64,000 nt of DNA from Streptomyces sp. NBC_00335. Lineage in GTDB: Bacteria > Actinomycetota > Actinomycetes > Streptomycetales > Streptomycetaceae. This document shows positions 57,855 to 64,000 of the stretch, piece after piece. The stretch is from the NCBI RefSeq assembly GCF_036127095.1, contig NZ_CP108006.1, positions 6,997,501 through 7,061,500 on the forward strand. Direction: 5' to 3'. The position numbers and the translations under genes are program-made. Position 1 is the first letter of the stretch; the number at the start of each line of letters is the position of its first letter. The notes under the pieces are model-generated. The model saw nothing but the letters and a program-made list of their open reading frames with translations, was not told where the DNA came from and did no database searches.

Positions 57855-58991
57855 CGACCTCCACCAGGGGAGCAGCCAAAGCTCCCGCCGTACTCGTCCT
57901 GGAGGACGGTCGGATCTTCCGCGGCCGCGCCTACGGCGCTGTGGGGGAGACCTTCGGCGAGGCCGTGTTCTCCACCGGAATGACCGGCTACCAGGAGACC
58001 CTCACCGACCCGTCGTACCACCGGCAGGTCGTCGTGATGACCGCCCCGCACGTGGGCAACACCGGCGTCAACGACGAGGACCCCGAGTCCTCCCGCATCT
58101 GGGTCGCCGGGTACGTCGTACGCGACCCCGCCCGCGTCCCCTCCAACTGGCGCTCCGTGCGCTCGCTGGACGAGGAGCTCGTCAAGCAGGGCGTCGTCGG
58201 GATCTCCGGCATCGACACCCGCGCCCTGACCCGCCACCTGCGCGAGCGCGGCGCCATGCGCGTCGGCATCTTCTCGGGCGAGGCCTGGGACGGCGTCCGC
58301 GACGAGGCGCTGCTGGCCAAGGTCCAGGCCTCCCCGCAGATGAAGGGCGCCGACCTCTCCGCCGAGGTCGCCACCAAGGAGACGTACGTCGTCCCCGCGA
58401 TCGGCGAGAAGAAGTACACGGTCGCCGCCGTGGACCTCGGCATCAAGGGCATGACCCCGCACCGGATGGCCGAGCGCGGCATCGAGGTGCACGTGCTCCC
58501 CGCCACCGCCACCGTCGAGGACCTGTACGCGGTCAACCCCGACGGCGTGTTCTTCTCCAACGGCCCGGGCGACCCGGCCACCGCCGACCACGCGGTCTCC
58601 GTCATGCAGGGCGTCCTCGCCCGCAAGACCCCGCTCTTCGGCATCTGCTTCGGCAACCAGATCCTGGGCCGCGCGCTCGGCTTCGGCACGTACAAGCTGA
58701 AGTACGGCCACCGCGGCATCAACCAGCCGGTGCAGGACCGCACCACCGGCAAGGTCGAGATCACCGCGCACAACCACGGCTTCGCCGTGGACGCGCCCCT
58801 CGACAAGGTCTCGGAGACCGCCTACGGCCGCGCCGAGGTCTCCCACGTCTGCCTGAACGACAACGTCGTGGAAGGCCTCCAGCTGCTCGACCAGCCGGCC
58901 TTCTCCGTCCAGTACCACCCCGAGGCGGCTGCCGGCCCGCACGACGCCGCGTACCTCTTCGACCGCTTCGTTAATCTGATGGAGGCCGAGC

Positions 58992-58999
<8 letters not shown>
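57851..58999 (+). CDS. carA: Carbamoyl-phosphate synthase small subunit
   Basis: Glutamine amidotransferase subunit of 382 residues. The nucleophile is Cys266 in FGICFGNQ, with the His/Glu pair in [10 protein letters not shown]. The N-terminal CarA domain ([17 protein letters not shown]) is complete. It supplies ammonia to CarB. The start overlaps the preceding gene and its end overlaps carB by eight bases. Confidence 0.96.
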
Positions 59000-62300
<3,301 letters not shown>

Positions 62301-62340
62301 GTCCTGCCAGGATCGATACGCCCGAACGGCCCGTAGAGGG

Positions 62341-62384
62341 GAGGGGGACACCGTCCAGCGCGATGCGCGACGGTCGTCCCCCTC
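62341..62384 (+). terminator. Hairpin between carB and pyrD
   Basis: A stem of 15 base pairs with one bulge, arms 62341-62355 and 62369-62384, around a GC-rich loop, followed by TTCATG. It lies 40 bases after carB and 40 before pyrD. It may terminate, attenuate or protect the mRNA end, so pyrD-pyrF may be expressed less than carAB. Confidence 0.6.
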
Positions 62385-62423
62385 TTCATGAGCTTCATGA
62401 GCGCACAAGGGAACCCCTGCACG

Positions 62424-63533
62424 ATGTACAAACTCTTCTTCAGCCTGGTCTTCAAGCGGATGGACCCGGAGCAGGCCCACTACATGGCCTTCCGCTGGAT
62501 CCGGCTCGCGGCCCGCACCCCGGTCCTGCGCACCTTCGTCGCCGCCTACCTGGCCCCCCGGTACGCGGCCCTGCGCACCGAGGCCCTCGGACTGCGGATG
62601 CACGGCCCCTTCGGGCTCGCCGCCGGCTTCGACAAGAACGCCGTCGCCATCGACGGAATGTCGATGCTCGGCTTCGACCACATCGAGATCGGCACCGTCA
62701 CCGCCGAGCCCCAGCCCGGCAACCCGAAGAAGCGGCTGTTCCGGCTGGTCCCGGACCGCGCGCTGATCAACCGCATGGGCTTCAACAACGAGGGCTCCGC
62801 GGCCGTCGCCGAGCGCCTGGCCGCCCGTAACCCCGTCTTCAAGACGGTCGTCGGCGTCAACATCGGCAAGACGAAGGTCGTCCCCGAGGAGGAGGCCGTC
62901 GCGGACTACGTCGCCTCCACCGAGCGCCTCGCCCGGCACGCGGACTACCTCGTCGTCAACGTCTCCTCCCCGAACACCCCGGGCCTGCGCAACCTCCAGG
63001 CCACGGAGTCGCTGCGGCCCCTGCTGAGCGCCGTGCGCGAGGCGGCGGACCGCGTCGTGACCGACCGGCGGGTCCCGCTGCTCGTCAAGATCGCGCCGGA
63101 CCTCGCGGACGAGGACGTGGACGCCGTCGCCGACCTGGCCCTGGAGCTGGGCCTGGACGGCATCATCGCGACGAACACGACCATCGCCCGCGAGGGCCTG
63201 GGCCTGAAGTCCGACCCCTCGCTGATCAAGGAGACCGGCGGCCTGTCCGGCGCCCCGGTCAAGGAGCGCTCCCTGGAGGTCCTGCGCCGGCTGTACGCCC
63301 GCGTCGGCGACCGCCTGGTCCTGGTCGGCGTCGGCGGCATCGAGAACGCCGAGGACGCCTGGCAGCGGATCCTGGCCGGCGCGAGCCTGGTCCAGGGCTA
63401 CAGCGCCTTCATCTACGAGGGCCCCTGCTACGCCCGCGCCATCCACAAGGGCCTGGCCGCACGCCTGGCCGCCAGCCCGTACGCGACGCTCGCCGAAGCG
63501 GTGGGCGCGGAAACCCGAAAGGCCGCCCTGTGA
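62424..63533 (+). CDS. pyrD: Dihydroorotate dehydrogenase (quinone), class 2
   Basis: FMN enzyme of 369 residues linked to the membrane quinone pool. The N-terminal segment [23 protein letters not shown] is the helical quinone-tunnel cap of class 2. The catalytic serine lies in [11 protein letters not shown], and FMN-contact motifs [14 protein letters not shown] and VGVGGI are present. ATG 62424 is chosen; a start at 62388 would add 12 residues without a better site. The stop overlaps pyrF (GTGA). Confidence 0.95.
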   Translation: MYKLFFSLVFKRMDPEQAHYMAFRWIRLAARTPVLRTFVAAYLAPRYAALRTEALGLRMHGPFGLAAGFDKNAVAIDGMSMLGFDHIEIGTVTAEPQPGNPKKRLFRLVPDRALINRMGFNNEGSAAVAERLAARNPVFKTVVGVNIGKTKVVPEEEAVADYVASTERLARHADYLVVNVSSPNTPGLRNLQATESLRPLLSAVREAADRVVTDRRVPLLVKIAPDLADEDVDAVADLALELGLDGIIATNTTIAREGLGLKSDPSLIKETGGLSGAPVKERSLEVLRRLYARVGDRLVLVGVGGIENAEDAWQRILAGASLVQGYSAFIYEGPCYARAIHKGLAARLAASPYATLAEAVGAETRKAAL

Positions 63534-64000
63534 CCTCTGCGACTCCTGTGATCCCCTTCGGTACGCGGCTGCGCGCGGCGATGGACTCCCGCGGGCCGCT
63601 CTGCGTGGGCATCGACCCGCACGCGGCGCTGCTGGCCTCCTGGGGCCTGAACGACGACGTCGCGGGCCTGGAGAAGTTCTCCCGCACGGTGGTCGAGGCG
63701 CTGGCCGACTCGGTCGCGGTCTTCAAGCCGCAGGCGGCGTTCTTCGAGCGGTTCGGCTCGCGCGGGATCGCGGTACTGGAGCAGACGGTGGCCGACGCCC
63801 GTGCGGCGGGCACGCTGGTCCTCATGGACGCGAAGCGGGGTGACATCGGCTCGACGATGGCCGCGTACGCGGAGACCTTCCTCTCGCCCTCCTCGCCGCT
63901 GTTCTCCGACGCGCTGACGGTCTCCCCGTACCTCGGCTACGGCTCGCTGAAGCCGGCCGTCGACCTGGCGCGGGAGTCGGGGGCCGGTCTGTTCGTGCTG
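63530..64000 (+). CDS. pyrF: Orotidine 5'-phosphate decarboxylase (partial, cut by window end)
   Basis: The first 157 codons are present and the frame is still open at the right edge. The GTG start at 63530 overlaps the pyrD stop. The N-terminal [16 protein letters not shown] is typical of the type 2 (longer) family, and the catalytic [12 protein letters not shown] is at about 99-109 (Asp100, Lys102, Asp105). It makes UMP, the last step of the pathway, and completes the pyr operon. Confidence 0.95.
   Translation, partial: MTSATPVIPFGTRLRAAMDSRGPLCVGIDPHAALLASWGLNDDVAGLEKFSRTVVEALADSVAVFKPQAAFFERFGSRGIAVLEQTVADARAAGTLVLMDAKRGDIGSTMAAYAETFLSPSSPLFSDALTVSPYLGYGSLKPAVDLARESGAGLFVL

Noticed and set aside
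58640..58665. CarA active site reads GICFGNQ where many enzymes have GICLGHQ
   Set aside because: The catalytic Cys and the His/Glu pair are intact, and I believe this variant is normal in actinobacterial CarA.

Overview
The window is high-GC actinobacterial chromosome, almost certainly Streptomyces. The BldD protein matches what I remember of the S. coelicolor protein nearly residue for residue, GTG and TTG starts are common, and the gene order follows the conserved S. coelicolor block running from thrS through pgsA, ruvCAB, secDF, relA, hisS, rpsD, alaS, aro, efp, bldD and pyr. Almost all of it is core genome. I see no prophage, IS element, CRISPR array, rRNA or tRNA.

Layout. 1-3.8 kb: end of an unidentified gene, a histidine phosphatase, thrS and a K+ channel. 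3.8-11.6 kb: an Ap4A-phosphorylase-type HIT protein, an unknown membrane protein, a divergent EF-G-like GTPase, then the phosphatidylinositol mannoside genes pgsA, the acyltransferase and pimA, which overlap. 12-18 kb: a LemA-like protein, pdxS-pdxT (PLP synthesis), yebC, and ruvC-ruvA with ruvB set off by a palindromic repeat. 18-25 kb: yajC-secD-secF (Sec translocon accessory), apt and the bifunctional (p)ppGpp enzyme relA. 25-29 kb: DUF349 protein, lipid-linked or membrane-anchored cyclophilin, metallo-beta-lactamase-fold hydrolase and hisS.

29.5-37 kb is the most variable part: an ABC exporter translationally linked to a histidine kinase and a NarL-type regulator, VKOR, rarA, an HNH-family lipoprotein, and a DUF2470 protein under a near-perfect DtxR/IdeR-type iron box shared with rpsD. 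37-46 kb: rpsD, a STAND ATPase regulator, two small conserved proteins, alaS, ruvX and mltG. 46-50 kb: aroE and the overlapping aroC-aroK-aroB (shikimate pathway). 50-53.3 kb: a P-loop protein, a peptidase-M24-fold protein with altered metal ligands, efp (with a PGKGP loop) and nusB. 53.5-64 kb: bldD with a visible autoregulatory promoter, then the pyrimidine operon pyrR-pyrB-pyrC-(membrane protein)-carA-carB-pyrD-pyrF, cut by the window end. Its leader contains a PyrR-type RNA loop placed to hide the pyrR ribosome binding site.

The least explained features are the recurring intergenic palindromic element (at least five copies, one inside the ruv operon), the iron box over DUF2470/rpsD, the degenerate M24 protein next to efp, the EF-G homologue without the NKxD motif, a run of -10-like boxes 6-8 bases before start codons (leaderless mRNAs), and a lower-GC 240-base spacer before aroE. 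I did not find a clearly new multi-gene system.
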